Below, in pieces: positions 7,364 through 15,897 of a stretch of DNA of 64,000 nt. The position numbers and the translations under genes are program-made. The stretch comes from JAJDAH01 sp964487605 (GTDB lineage Bacteria > Myxococcota_A > Polyangia > Polyangiales > Polyangiaceae), in NCBI GenBank assembly GCA_964487605.1, contig CAZARU010000001.1, positions 111,481-175,480 on the forward strand, in the 5' to 3' direction. Below the pieces are notes generated by a model. It was given only the letters and a program-made list of their open reading frames with translations, was not told the origin of the DNA and did not search any database. Each line of letters starts with the position of its first letter. Within the stretch, counting starts at the first letter, position 1.

Positions 7364-8866
7364 TCACGACCCCAGGCACCCGAGCTCGATGTCGATGCTG
7401 CCGGTCGTGGCCGCCTGCACCGCCGTGCAGGTGGACGGGCAGAGCGTGATGCGGGTGGGGGACAGGTTGTCGTCGTAGTGCCAGCCTGCGCCGCAGCCCG
7501 TTCCGTCGTTGACGCGCGTGAGGGTTTGCCGTGTCGCGCCATCGTCGAACAGCACGTCCACCTGGTCGAGGTCGACGATCCCGGCGTCGGTCTCGGGCAT
7601 CAGGTACTCACAGGAGAGCGCGGAGCCGCGGATCGTGTCGAGGGCGTCGGTCAGGGCCTGAACCACGTTGCCGCTCGTATCGACGACGAACGCCGCGTTC
7701 GTCCCGCCCTGGCTGGCGATGGTGTTCAGGTTGGCCTGAGCCTGGGCGGCCTCCGCCGGCGAAAAGATGCCGAGGACGAAGGTCAGGACCTGCGGTGTTC
7801 CGGCGAAGCCTGCCTGAGCGATGCCGGCGACCTGGTTGATGTTCGTGGGTGTGCAGCGGGTGGGTAGGCCGTCGGTGGCGAGCAGTACGACGACCTTGTG
7901 AGCCGGGTTGGCCGCCGCCCACGTGCGCGCGTGATCGATGGCTCCCTGGAGAGCGGGTCCCGTAGGTGTGGCGGCGAACGGAGTCTGAGCCGCCAGGGAC
8001 GTGACCAGCGCCGACTGGTTGCCGGGCAACGGCGCGATGTTCACCGCGGGCGTGGCGTACGCAGCAGGGACGCACGACTCCTGGTTCAGGCAATGGCTGG
8101 TCGTGATCGCGTTGCAGGAGTTGCCGGCGCCGCAGGCCGTTCCGCCCACCGGAATGCAGACCGTGTTCGGGTCATGCGAGCACACGCCGCGTGGAACGCA
8201 CTGGAAGGGGAAGCAGTTGGCGTTGGTCTCGCAGATGGCGTTGATGTTGTTCGCGCACGAGCGCAGCACGCACGGCCCCCCCGTCCCACACTGTGCCGAC
8301 GCCGTGCACTGCGCCGGAACACCCGGCGCGCGCTGCGCGAAGTACTGGATACCGACCCCGAGGCCGGCGGACTTCGGGTCCTGGACGAAGGCGGTGAACG
8401 CCTGCTTCATGCCGTCCCACTTCGTCGCGCCGCTCGACGTCGTGTCGAGCATGGACCCGGAGATGTCCATCATCACGTACATGTCGAGGGGGATCTGCTC
8501 AGCGCGGACCGTCGTGAGCGCACACGCGTCCTCGGGCGGAGGTTCGGCGTCGTAAGTGAACCGCACGTCGGGCACGCCGGCGTCGCCGACGGGCGACCCC
8601 GCCGCGCCGCCCGCTGGGCCGCCGCCCGCCCCGGCCAAGCTCGAGCCGGCGAGGCCGCCCGTGCCTCCGCTCGCTCCCGCCGAGCCCCCCATCGCGGCGC
8701 TCGCGCCGGCTCCGCCGACACCCGACGACCCGTCTGCGGCCCGATCGGCCGCGGCGTCCGCCGCGATGGCTCCCCCGGCGCCGCCCGGCGGCCCCGAGGC
8801 GTCGGACGAGGAGCACGCGGTGGGGAGGAGAACTGCCAGTGCGGCAGCGATGCGGCGCGAAGCCAT
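7364..8866 (-). CDS. Cys-rich VWA-domain lipoprotein
   Basis: A 500-aa lipoprotein (lipobox LLPTAC, Cys18) followed by a long Gly/Ala-rich spacer of GGAG type typical of myxobacterial surface lipoproteins. The von Willebrand A domain begins near residue 125. MYVMMDISGSML carries the DxSxS MIDAS metal site, and VVVLLATDGLPTRC supplies the later Asp. Between these lies an inserted Cys-rich section (about residues 180-265, many CxxxxxC pairs, disulfide-prone). A C-terminal part with GAGWHYDDNLSPTRITLCP repeats in many paralogs of this family. It probably binds a protein or polysaccharide at the cell surface. It may be co-transcribed with the histidine kinase upstream (37-base gap). Confidence 0.85.
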   Translation of the reverse strand: MASRRIAAALAVLLPTACSSSDASGPPGGAGGAIAADAAADRAADGSSGVGGAGASAAMGGSAGASGGTGGLAGSSLAGAGGGPAGGAAGSPVGDAGVPDVRFTYDAEPPPEDACALTTVRAEQIPLDMYVMMDISGSMLDTTSSGATKWDGMKQAFTAFVQDPKSAGLGVGIQYFAQRAPGVPAQCTASAQCGTGGPCVLRSCANNINAICETNANCFPFQCVPRGVCSHDPNTVCIPVGGTACGAGNSCNAITTSHCLNQESCVPAAYATPAVNIAPLPGNQSALVTSLAAQTPFAATPTGPALQGAIDHARTWAAANPAHKVVVLLATDGLPTRCTPTNINQVAGIAQAGFAGTPQVLTFVLGIFSPAEAAQAQANLNTIASQGGTNAAFVVDTSGNVVQALTDALDTIRGSALSCEYLMPETDAGIVDLDQVDVLFDDGATRQTLTRVNDGTGCGAGWHYDDNLSPTRITLCPSTCTAVQAATTGSIDIELGCLGS

Positions 8867-8903
8867 GCCGCATTCTGCGCGGGCGGGCGCCCGCGGTAAA
8901 GCC

Positions 8904-10130
8904 TCAGCGGCCCGCCGGGCCGGAACTCGGAGGCCGAGCCGCCAGGCGCAGCGTCACGTCGAAGGTGGTCCCTTCGCCGAGTGAGCTCCTGACGGTGAGC
9001 GTGCCCCCGTGGGCGGAGACGATGTCCTTCGCGATCGACAGGCCGAGCCCCGTGCCCTTCCCCTCCGGCTTCGTCGAGAAGAAGGGATCGAACACGTGAT
9101 CGAGGACGGCTCGCGGGATGCCCACGCCGTTGTCCGTCACTTCCACGACCATGACCTCCATGTCGGTTTCGACGCGGGTCGAGATGCGCAGCATCCCGCC
9201 CGTGGCGGCCATCGCGTGCGACGCGTTGGTGAAGAGGTTCACGAAGACCTGCGTCAGCTGACCTCCAACGCCGCGGACCGGAGGGGGCGAATCGACGAAG
9301 TCACGATGAACGTCCACGCGGTTCGACGCCAGCTCGTGCTCGCAGAAGACCAGCGCCTTGTCGATGACCTCGTGGACCACGACCGCACCGGGGACGTCGT
9401 GAGAGGGACGTGCGTAGGCCATGAGGTCGCGAGTGAAGAGCAGGATGCGCTCGGCCGCCTCGCCGATGCGTCGCAGGCGCTCGACGTCGTCCGGGTCGTC
9501 GGTCCCACGCGCCGCCTTCTTCAGCAGGAAGTCCGAATAGGCGACGATGGACGTGAGCGGGTTGTTGAGCTCGTGAACGACCCCGGCGACGACCTGCCCC
9601 AGGCTCGCGAGCTTCTCCGCCTGGATGAGCTGACCCCTCAAGCGCTCCACGTCGCCACCGGACTCGCGCATGCGGTCGTAGGTGTTCGAGCGACGGACCG
9701 CCGTGGCGATCACCTGTGCCGCGCGCTCCAGCGCGTGGGCCAGGGGGTTGGCGCTCGACTCGAGGGCGGGGTCGTCTCCCGCCACGTGGAGCGTCGAGCC
9801 GTCGCTCCCATCGTCCAGGGCAATGACCCTCTCGAAACGGGCGCGGGGGAAGAGCCGCGTGGGATCTCGGCCCAGCTCCGCGTCGGGCTCCGACGGGAGG
9901 CGATACTCCACGATCTGATCGCCCCCGTGGATCTCGGCGATGCACGTCCCGACCGCCAGGTGCGGAAGCCAGGCGTGCAGTCGGTCCACGGCCGCTCGCG
10001 CGACGGCGCGGGCGCCGGCGTCGAAGGGGAGCAACAGCGCGAGATCGAGCAGGTCGGTCAGAGCGAGGCCGGTGTGCTCCGCCGTCGGGCTCTCGCGGGC
10101 CTGTCGAAGCCGGTCACGCGCCTCGGCCAT
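8904..10130 (-). CDS. Soluble sensor histidine kinase
   Basis: A 408-aa histidine kinase with no membrane segment. The N-terminal 150 residues resemble a degenerate GAF-type sensor region and lead into a coiled coil (residues ~150-175). HisKA carries the phospho-acceptor His in VVHELNNPLTSIVAYS. HATPase_c shows the N box (NLFTNASHAM), G1 (DNGVGIP), F box (FDPFFSTK) and G2 (GKGTGLGLSI), so it should be active. The start codon lies 3 bases after the stop of the upstream response-regulator-type gene, so the two are one operon and very likely one signalling pair. There is no receiver domain in this protein. Confidence 0.9.
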   Translation of the reverse strand: MAEARDRLRQARESPTAEHTGLALTDLLDLALLLPFDAGARAVARAAVDRLHAWLPHLAVGTCIAEIHGGDQIVEYRLPSEPDAELGRDPTRLFPRARFERVIALDDGSDGSTLHVAGDDPALESSANPLAHALERAAQVIATAVRRSNTYDRMRESGGDVERLRGQLIQAEKLASLGQVVAGVVHELNNPLTSIVAYSDFLLKKAARGTDDPDDVERLRRIGEAAERILLFTRDLMAYARPSHDVPGAVVVHEVIDKALVFCEHELASNRVDVHRDFVDSPPPVRGVGGQLTQVFVNLFTNASHAMAATGGMLRISTRVETDMEVMVVEVTDNGVGIPRAVLDHVFDPFFSTKPEGKGTGLGLSIAKDIVSAHGGTLTVRSSLGEGTTFDVTLRLAARPPSSGPAGR

Positions 10131-10133
10131 GGG

Positions 10134-12134
10134 TCAGGGCTCTCCGCTCGCCTTGTCCAGGTCCAGGATCTTCGCGTCACCGACGTAGCTCTGCGTCTCG
10201 TACTTGGTGATCTTTCCGATCTTCCGCACGATGTCCGCCATTCGCTCGGCTTCACGAATGATGACGTTCGCCGCGGCGGCGGCAGGAGCCGCCGGGTCCG
10301 TCGTCCGGCGCAGGAGCTCCGAGTAGCCGATGATGCTGGTCAGGGGCTGGTTCAGCTCGTGGGCAGCGGTGCCCGCGAGCTGGGCGAGCGCTGCCTGCTT
10401 TTCCTTCGCGCGCAGCTCTTCCTGGGCCTTTGAGAGCCTGGACTCCATTCGCAGTCGCTCGCGAATGTCGGTGAACACGCCCACCGATCCCACGACCTTC
10501 CCGTTCTCCTCGATGAGCGCGGCCGAGAGCTTCACCGGAATCGTCTCTCCCGTGGCTCCCAACATGTCGACGCGATAGTCCTCCAGGCGGCCCGCGCCGC
10601 CGTGCTCGGGACTGCGTATGAACCGCATGACCTCGCGGGCGACGTTCTTCGGGTAGAGCTGCTCGACCGAGATCCTGCCGATGACGTTCTCCGGGCGATA
10701 GCCGAAGATCCGGGAAGCGGCGCGATTGAAGAGCAGCACTTTCCCGCGGAGATCCGCCGAAACGATCGCATCGACGGAGCTCTCGATCACCCGCTCGAGA
10801 AACTCCTTGGTCTGCCGCAGCTCGATCGCGATCTTCCGTTCCACCGTGACGTCTCGGAACGTGCAGAGGGCCGCGCCGTCCTCGTGAAGGACGGAGCTGA
10901 AGTTGAAGCTCAGGACGATTTCACTGCCGTCGCCGGCGGCGACCCGCATGTCCACGCTCTGCGGATAGATACCGTCCCGGAATCCCCTCGCGAGGCGCGC
11001 CGCGCGGTCGCCCTCGCTCTTCGCCAGAAAGTGCTCGAACTTTCGGCTCATGAAATCCGTCTCCGTGTAGCCCGTGATCTCCCGGGCTCGCGGATTGCTC
11101 AGCACGATGCTGCCCGCCTCGTCGATGACGAGCATGCCGTCCGCGGTGCTCTCGAAGAAATCCGCGTAGCGCTGGAACATCTGCACGCGTCGTTCCGCTT
11201 CGACGCGGGCGAAGGTGCTCTGCCGAGTCTCGTCCCGCAGCGACTGCAGGATGCGCGCGTTGCGAAGCGCGATGGCCGCGGCGTTGGCGACGGTCTGGAT
11301 CAGGGCCATCTCGTGCGTGGCGAAGGGCACCGTGCGGCGGGAGCGGAGGAAGATGACCCCCATGGGTCGGTTCTCGTGGATGATCGGAACGAGCGCGACG
11401 GAGGCGAACTCGATCGTCGGAAGGGCCTGGCGCACGGCCTCCATCAGCGGATGGCTGGCCGCATCGCGGATCACCAGGGTCTGGCCATTCCCGAGCACCT
11501 GACGAATCTCGGGGTACTTCTTGAGGTCGATGGGTAAGTCCCGGAGCTGCTCGTCGTCACTGGTGGCGACGACGTAGCCCAGGTGCTCGGCCTCCCCCAC
11601 CAGCACGATGCTGCACCGGTCCACGTGAGCGACGTCGGCGACGCGTTGGACGACGGTGAAGAGGATGTTCCGGATGTCCAGGCTCGACCCCAGCGCCTGC
11701 GTGAGCTCGAGCACGGTCTGCGAGCCCCGCTCGCGCCGGCTCAGCCGCTCCACGTAGTCGCGGACGCGCATCTGGCCGCGAATGCGGGCCACCAGCTCTG
11801 CGGGTCGAAACGGCTTGTGGACGTAGTCGTCCGCGCCGCACGCGAAGATCTTCTGAATCTCGTCTTCGCTGTCGAGTGCCGTCAGCACCACGACGGGCAC
11901 CTCGGCGAGCGCTGGCGTCTCGCGCAGGTGCTTGAGTACGGCGTAGCCGTCCGGGTCCGGCATCACCAGGTCGAGGAGGACCACCGAGGGCGTGGTCTTC
12001 GTGAGCACTTCGAGCGCCTTGGCGCCGCCATCGACGCAGGTGCAATCGAGGCCGGCGGCGCGCAGGGCCTCGTCGATGACGCGCCGGCTCACGGCGTCGT
12101 CGTCCACCACCAGGATGCTGCCGTCGGAGTTCAC
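10134..12134 (-). CDS. Receiver-GAF-PAS-PAS-HisKA hybrid lacking an ATPase domain
   Basis: A 666-aa cytoplasmic signalling protein. A receiver domain comes first (VVDDD start, phospho-accepting Asp55 in VVLLDLVMPD, Lys in YVHKPF). A GAF domain follows (about 155-300), then two PAS domains (about 325-435 and 445-565) and a HisKA dimerization helix pair with AAHELNQPLTSIIGYSE (about 590-645). The protein ends about 25 residues after HisKA; there is no HATPase domain and no room for one before the next gene. It cannot autophosphorylate on its own, but the adjacent kinase (start 3 bases downstream) could phosphorylate its His or Asp. The GTG start 12134 is preceded by TACGAT at a 9-base gap. Confidence 0.85.
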   Translation of the reverse strand: MNSDGSILVVDDDAVSRRVIDEALRAAGLDCTCVDGGAKALEVLTKTTPSVVLLDLVMPDPDGYAVLKHLRETPALAEVPVVVLTALDSEDEIQKIFACGADDYVHKPFRPAELVARIRGQMRVRDYVERLSRRERGSQTVLELTQALGSSLDIRNILFTVVQRVADVAHVDRCSIVLVGEAEHLGYVVATSDDEQLRDLPIDLKKYPEIRQVLGNGQTLVIRDAASHPLMEAVRQALPTIEFASVALVPIIHENRPMGVIFLRSRRTVPFATHEMALIQTVANAAAIALRNARILQSLRDETRQSTFARVEAERRVQMFQRYADFFESTADGMLVIDEAGSIVLSNPRAREITGYTETDFMSRKFEHFLAKSEGDRAARLARGFRDGIYPQSVDMRVAAGDGSEIVLSFNFSSVLHEDGAALCTFRDVTVERKIAIELRQTKEFLERVIESSVDAIVSADLRGKVLLFNRAASRIFGYRPENVIGRISVEQLYPKNVAREVMRFIRSPEHGGAGRLEDYRVDMLGATGETIPVKLSAALIEENGKVVGSVGVFTDIRERLRMESRLSKAQEELRAKEKQAALAQLAGTAAHELNQPLTSIIGYSELLRRTTDPAAPAAAAANVIIREAERMADIVRKIGKITKYETQSYVGDAKILDLDKASGEP

Positions 12135-12143
12135 GACGACGTC

Positions 12144-12149
12144 ATCGTA
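12144..12149 (-). promoter_or_regulatory. -10-like TACGAT before the receiver-GAF-PAS gene
   Basis: On the minus strand TACGAT ends 9 bases before GTG 12134, matching the TANNNT pattern seen before other leading genes here. It is a candidate leaderless promoter; no -35 match is evident. Confidence 0.35.
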
Positions 12150-12179
12150 GGCCGGATCGGTTCACGGGGCGAGTCGGGG

Positions 12180-14774
12180 TCAGCCGCAGGTGCCGTCGGG
12201 GAGGCACCGCTCGCCGTAGTCGCACGTGATGCCGGCGCAGACGCAGCGACCCGCCGTGCACGTTCCGTTCGTTCCGCCGTTGCAGTCCGTGGACTGGTCG
12301 CACTCGCACCGGGTGGCCAGGCACGCGAACTCCGGGGGGCACGCCCGGCCGCAGGCGCCGCAGTTCTGCGCGTTCGTCGCCAGGTCGAAGCATCCCGCGG
12401 GCGCCTGGCAGCAGGTCTGGGTACCCGAGCAGGCGCTCGCGCCGTTGCACGAACATCGACTGCCCGCCCCGCCGTCCGGAATGCAGGCCTCGCCGGGCCG
12501 ACACGTCACGTCGCTCCCGAATCGATGGCATCGGCACAGGCCCCCCGCGATGCAGTCGCCCGAGCCGCCGGATACGTCACAGTGGTTGTTGTTCGAGCAG
12601 CCACAGAGATTCGCGCCGGCCGCGCCACACACGAAGCCACCGCTGGTGCCTTGCGCGGAGCAGTTGTTGGCGCAGCCGCCGCAGCGCGTGTTCGTGTTCG
12701 CGTTCTGCTCGCAACCATTGTCGCTGGTCGGTGCCGTCGGCAGCGTGCAGTTGGCGCGGCCCAGGTCGCACGCGGAAGCGCACGTTCCGGCGACGCACGC
12801 GCGAGACGTCACGCTCGTGGCGTTGCAGGCACGGGCGCACGCCCCGCAGTTCAGCGCGTTGGTCGCCAGGTCCGTTTCGCAGCCGTCATCCGGCGCGGGG
12901 CTCGCCGGTTGCGAGCAGTTGGCGCCAATAGCGCACGCGCTGGTGCACAGGCCGGCGGCGCACGTGGGGGCCCCGCTCACACCCGAGAGGGAGCACCCCC
13001 TGCCGCACGCCCCGCAGTGCTGCGGATTCGTGGTGATGGCCGTCTCGCAGCCGTCGTCCGCCGCCGGCGACAGCGGAGTCGTGCAGTTCCCGAAGCCCGC
13101 GTTGCAGGTGGACGTGCAGATACCGGCCGCGCAGGTGCGTGTCTGCACGTTCGTCGTCGCGCAGGCGCGGGCGCACGCGCCGCAGTGACTCGGGTTGGTC
13201 TCGACGTTGGTCTCGCAGCCGTTGTCCGGCGCGGGGGCGGCGGGCGCGACGCAGTTGCCGAAGCCCACGCTGCAGAGCGACGTGCAGAGACCGCCGGCGC
13301 AGGCGGGAATCGCCACGTTCGTGGACGCACACGCGCGTCCGCACGCACCACAGTGTGCCGGGGTCGCGTCCAGGTTGGTCTCGCACCCGTCGTCGAAGCC
13401 CGGGGCCGGGGGCGACGTGCAGTCGCCGCGGCCGACGCTGCAGGTGGGAGCGCACACTCCGCCCGAGCAGGCCGTCGCCGAGGCGCCCACCGGGGAACAG
13501 GCGCGCCCGCAGGCGCCGCAGTTTCCGACGCTCGTCGTGAGATTCGATTCGCAGCCATCGTCCGCCTGCGGAGCGAGCGGGGTCGTGCAGTTGCCGAACC
13601 CCGCCTGGCACGTGGGAGAGCACAGGCCGGCGATGCAGACGGTGGCATCGGCCTGGGCGGTGCTGCACGCGCGCCCGCAGCTTCCGCAATGGACGGGGCT
13701 GGTGACCAGGTTGGTCTCGCAGCCATCGTCCGCCACGGGTGCGGCAGGCATCGAGCAGTTCCCGAGGCCGAAGGTGCAGGTGGAGTCACACGCAGCGTCG
13801 GTGCATCGCCGCGTGAGGACGCCCGCCGAGCCACACGGTCGACCGCATTCGCCGCAGTGTTCCGGATCCGTCCTCAGGTTGCGCTCGCAGCCGTTCGCGG
13901 CGACTCCGTCGCAGTCTGCGAATCCCGGATCGCACGACTCGATGCCGCACGAGCCCAGCTCGCACTTCGCCGTCGCGTTCGCCGGGACACATCGATTGCC
14001 GCAGAAGCCGCAGTTCTGCGGATCGGCCAGGACCGCCGTCTCGCAGCCGTCCGAGGCCATGGCGTTGCAGTCGCGGGTCCCTGGCGCGCAGTTGGACGGC
14101 TGGCACAGGCCCTGTGCGCAGTCCCACTCGCCGGGCTGCGCCGTGCAGTCGGTCGTGCAGTTGCCGCACGCCGTCGGATCGGACGCCGTGTTCCGCTCGC
14201 AGCCCGTGCCCGGCTGGCCGTCGCAGTTCGAGTAGCCGATGTCGCAGGCGCCGATGGTGCACGTGCCGTTGATGCAGTTCGGAGTGGCGTTGGCGAGACT
14301 GCACGCTTCGCCACACCGCCCGCAGTTCGCCGGGTCGGTCCCCGTCGCCGTTTCGCAGCCGGGGGCCAGGGGAGTGCAGTCGGTGTAGCCGATCTCGCAC
14401 GCCGCTATGGTGCACTCGCCGAGCAGGCCGCACGCCATGACGGAGTGATCGCCGACGCACGGATCGCACGTTGGCGCGCCGCAGCCGAAGGCAGGGTCGG
14501 TGACGGACGCACACCCGGAAGGACAAGCCTTGGTGCCGAGGGGGCACGGACCCGCTTCCGCAGCCACGTCCGGTGAGGCGTCGGACGTGGAGCCGGCGCT
14601 TCCCCCGCTCCCTGCCGTCGTTCCGGCCGAACCGTCAGGGGTCGCGCCGGCGGTGCCGGTGGTCCCCGCGGCCCCCGCGCCCCCGCCTTCCCCCACGCGA
14701 AACTGATCGAAGTCCTGGGTACACGCGACGCACCACGCCAACAGGGCACCCGCGATGGGGAGCCACGGCTTCAT
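12180..14774 (-). CDS. Large Cys-rich tandem-repeat lipoprotein
   Basis: An 864-aa exported lipoprotein (signal and lipobox up to Cys18 in LLAWCVACTQ). After a Gly/Ala/Ser spacer (to about residue 75) it consists of about ten tandem repeats of roughly 50-57 residues, each beginning like CETNxxTxPxHCGxCGRAC and ending near GFGNC-x6-8-PxxDDG. It closes with a variant C-terminal Cys-rich section. Six to eight cysteines per unit imply a disulfide-stabilized rod. Such proteins are common in Myxococcota and are usually called hypothetical, or wrongly given enzyme names; a surface adhesin or structural role is inference. ATG 14774 makes an ATGA overlap with the upstream TPR/PEGA-like gene; the longer open frame upstream of it is not coding. 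Confidence 0.85.
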   Translation of the reverse strand: MKPWLPIAGALLAWCVACTQDFDQFRVGEGGGAGAAGTTGTAGATPDGSAGTTAGSGGSAGSTSDASPDVAAEAGPCPLGTKACPSGCASVTDPAFGCGAPTCDPCVGDHSVMACGLLGECTIAACEIGYTDCTPLAPGCETATGTDPANCGRCGEACSLANATPNCINGTCTIGACDIGYSNCDGQPGTGCERNTASDPTACGNCTTDCTAQPGEWDCAQGLCQPSNCAPGTRDCNAMASDGCETAVLADPQNCGFCGNRCVPANATAKCELGSCGIESCDPGFADCDGVAANGCERNLRTDPEHCGECGRPCGSAGVLTRRCTDAACDSTCTFGLGNCSMPAAPVADDGCETNLVTSPVHCGSCGRACSTAQADATVCIAGLCSPTCQAGFGNCTTPLAPQADDGCESNLTTSVGNCGACGRACSPVGASATACSGGVCAPTCSVGRGDCTSPPAPGFDDGCETNLDATPAHCGACGRACASTNVAIPACAGGLCTSLCSVGFGNCVAPAAPAPDNGCETNVETNPSHCGACARACATTNVQTRTCAAGICTSTCNAGFGNCTTPLSPAADDGCETAITTNPQHCGACGRGCSLSGVSGAPTCAAGLCTSACAIGANCSQPASPAPDDGCETDLATNALNCGACARACNATSVTSRACVAGTCASACDLGRANCTLPTAPTSDNGCEQNANTNTRCGGCANNCSAQGTSGGFVCGAAGANLCGCSNNNHCDVSGGSGDCIAGGLCRCHRFGSDVTCRPGEACIPDGGAGSRCSCNGASACSGTQTCCQAPAGCFDLATNAQNCGACGRACPPEFACLATRCECDQSTDCNGGTNGTCTAGRCVCAGITCDYGERCLPDGTCG
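12690..14350 (-). repeat. About ten degenerate in-frame tandem repeats (~150-170 bp) in the Cys-rich gene
   Basis: Successive units begin at Cys-Glu-Thr/Arg and carry a HCGxCGRAC core. Unit length is about 50-52 aa in the first three copies and 56-57 aa later, where a PxxPxxDDG linker is added. The middle copies (about bases 12850-13720) are most alike, suggesting recent internal duplication. Confidence 0.75.
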
Positions 14775-15820
14775 CGGAAGCTCCCGACGACCCTCAGCGT
14801 TCCCGGGCCGAGCGCGACGCGGGTGCCGTCGCCGGCGCCCCTCTCCGCCCGCGGCCGATCGAGGACCCAGAGAACCGCCCCGCCGCCGGCACCGAGCAGG
14901 CCGAACACCAGCCCGACGTTGGCGATCGTCTGCTCGGACTTGCCACGGTCGATGTCGTCGGCACGACTTGGCGGGCACACGCCGCGGCGGCAGGCGTCCT
15001 CCAGGTCCGAGAACGTGGCGCGGCTCATCGAACCGGCGGCGACGAACGTGATGAAACCCGCCGCGCCGACCGCGAACGCGCCAAACGCGAACGGGCGCAG
15101 CGACGGACCCACGTCCTCGGCGGGAGGCTCGTCCGCGGGTGGCGGCGAGCTGGCGGGACTCGCCGCGGGAGCGCGGGCGACCGGCGCCGGCCCGGGTGGT
15201 GGTTCGTCCGTGGACTCCTCCAGGTCGAGGGCCACGTCCGTGACCAGCCCAGCCCTCGCCGTCACGAGCTTCCAGACGCGGCGGCCGCCGGGCAGGCGCG
15301 CCACGACGTCCACGGGTCCTGGCGGGACGCCGATGGAGGCCCATCTCGGCGGCGGCACCTGACGCTCCCCGACGAAGAGCGACACGTCGGTGGCGTGGGG
15401 ATCGAGCGTGACGTTCAGGACGGCCACCTGCGGGCGCAGCGCCGCAAGCTCCGCTTCGGCCTTGTCGGCGGCTTCGGAATAGCGCGGTACTCGCTCCGCG
15501 AGCTGCTTCGCCTCGCGCACCGTGATGACGAGTTCTTCGTAGGCCAGATGCTTCGCCCCGCTGCGCTCGAGCGCGCGCGCGTACATCAAGTGAGCGTTGG
15601 GACTCGCCACTTCCCCGTACGAGCGCTGAAAAGCGTCGGCGGCCCCCGCGAAGCGCGCCTCCTTGAAGAGCTGGACGCCCTCGTCGTAGTGCCGCTGCGC
15701 CCTGGCGGCGGCTTCGGGCGACGCCGTGTCGGGCGGCTCGCCCGCGCGAGCGGCCACCGGCCCGAGCAGGGCCAAGGCGATTCCCAGGGTGCTGAAGCGG
15801 CGGGCGAAACTACCCCGCAT
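14771..15820 (-). CDS. Exported TPR / PEGA-like protein
   Basis: A 349-aa protein with a Sec-type signal (MRGSFARRFSTLGIALALLGPVAARA). Residues ~35-125 contain TPR-like helical pairs (ARAQRHYDEGVQLFKEARFA, ALERSGAKHLAYEELV). A PEGA-like beta segment follows (VGERQVPPPRWASIGVPPGP, then DVVARLPGG). An Ala/Pro-rich linker leads to two hydrophobic helices near the C-terminus (AFGAFAVGAAGFITFVAAG and IANVGLVFGLLGAGGGAVLW). The layout is common in Myxococcota and is thought to act in the envelope; the role is unknown. ATG 15820 is preferred because TAGGCT stands 8 bases before it and a good signal peptide starts there. It overlaps the Cys-rich lipoprotein gene by ATGA, so the two form an operon. 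Confidence 0.75.
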   Translation of the reverse strand: MRGSFARRFSTLGIALALLGPVAARAGEPPDTASPEAAARAQRHYDEGVQLFKEARFAGAADAFQRSYGEVASPNAHLMYARALERSGAKHLAYEELVITVREAKQLAERVPRYSEAADKAEAELAALRPQVAVLNVTLDPHATDVSLFVGERQVPPPRWASIGVPPGPVDVVARLPGGRRVWKLVTARAGLVTDVALDLEESTDEPPPGPAPVARAPAASPASSPPPADEPPAEDVGPSLRPFAFGAFAVGAAGFITFVAAGSMSRATFSDLEDACRRGVCPPSRADDIDRGKSEQTIANVGLVFGLLGAGGGAVLWVLDRPRAERGAGDGTRVALGPGTLRVVGSFR

Positions 15821-15828
15821 GGGACGCG

Positions 15829-15834
15829 AGCCTA
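15829..15834 (-). promoter_or_regulatory. -10-like TAGGCT before the TPR/PEGA-like gene
   Basis: Minus-strand GATAGGCT, the hexamer ending 8 bases before ATG 15820. The same GATAGGCTCG string precedes selA at 20870-20879. Confidence 0.35.
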
Positions 15835-15883
15835 TCACAGCGCCGTCTCGCGCGAGCCGGTGGCCTTGTCTGCGCCACCCGGC

Positions 15884-15889
15884 TATAAA
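15884..15889 (+). promoter_or_regulatory. -10-like TATAAA before the 211-aa membrane protein gene
   Basis: TATAAA ends 8 bases before the GTG at 15898. With the divergent TAGGCT element at 15834-15829 it makes the 77-base gap a compact bidirectional promoter region. Confidence 0.4.
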
Positions 15890-15897
15890 CCGGGGCG

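Noticed and set aside
11583..14576. 997-codon plus-strand frame and several shorter ones over the receiver-GAF-PAS and Cys-rich genes
   Set aside because: GC-rich antisense shadow; low-complexity Arg/Ala composition with no domain, while the minus strand has recognisable domains and a lipoprotein signal.
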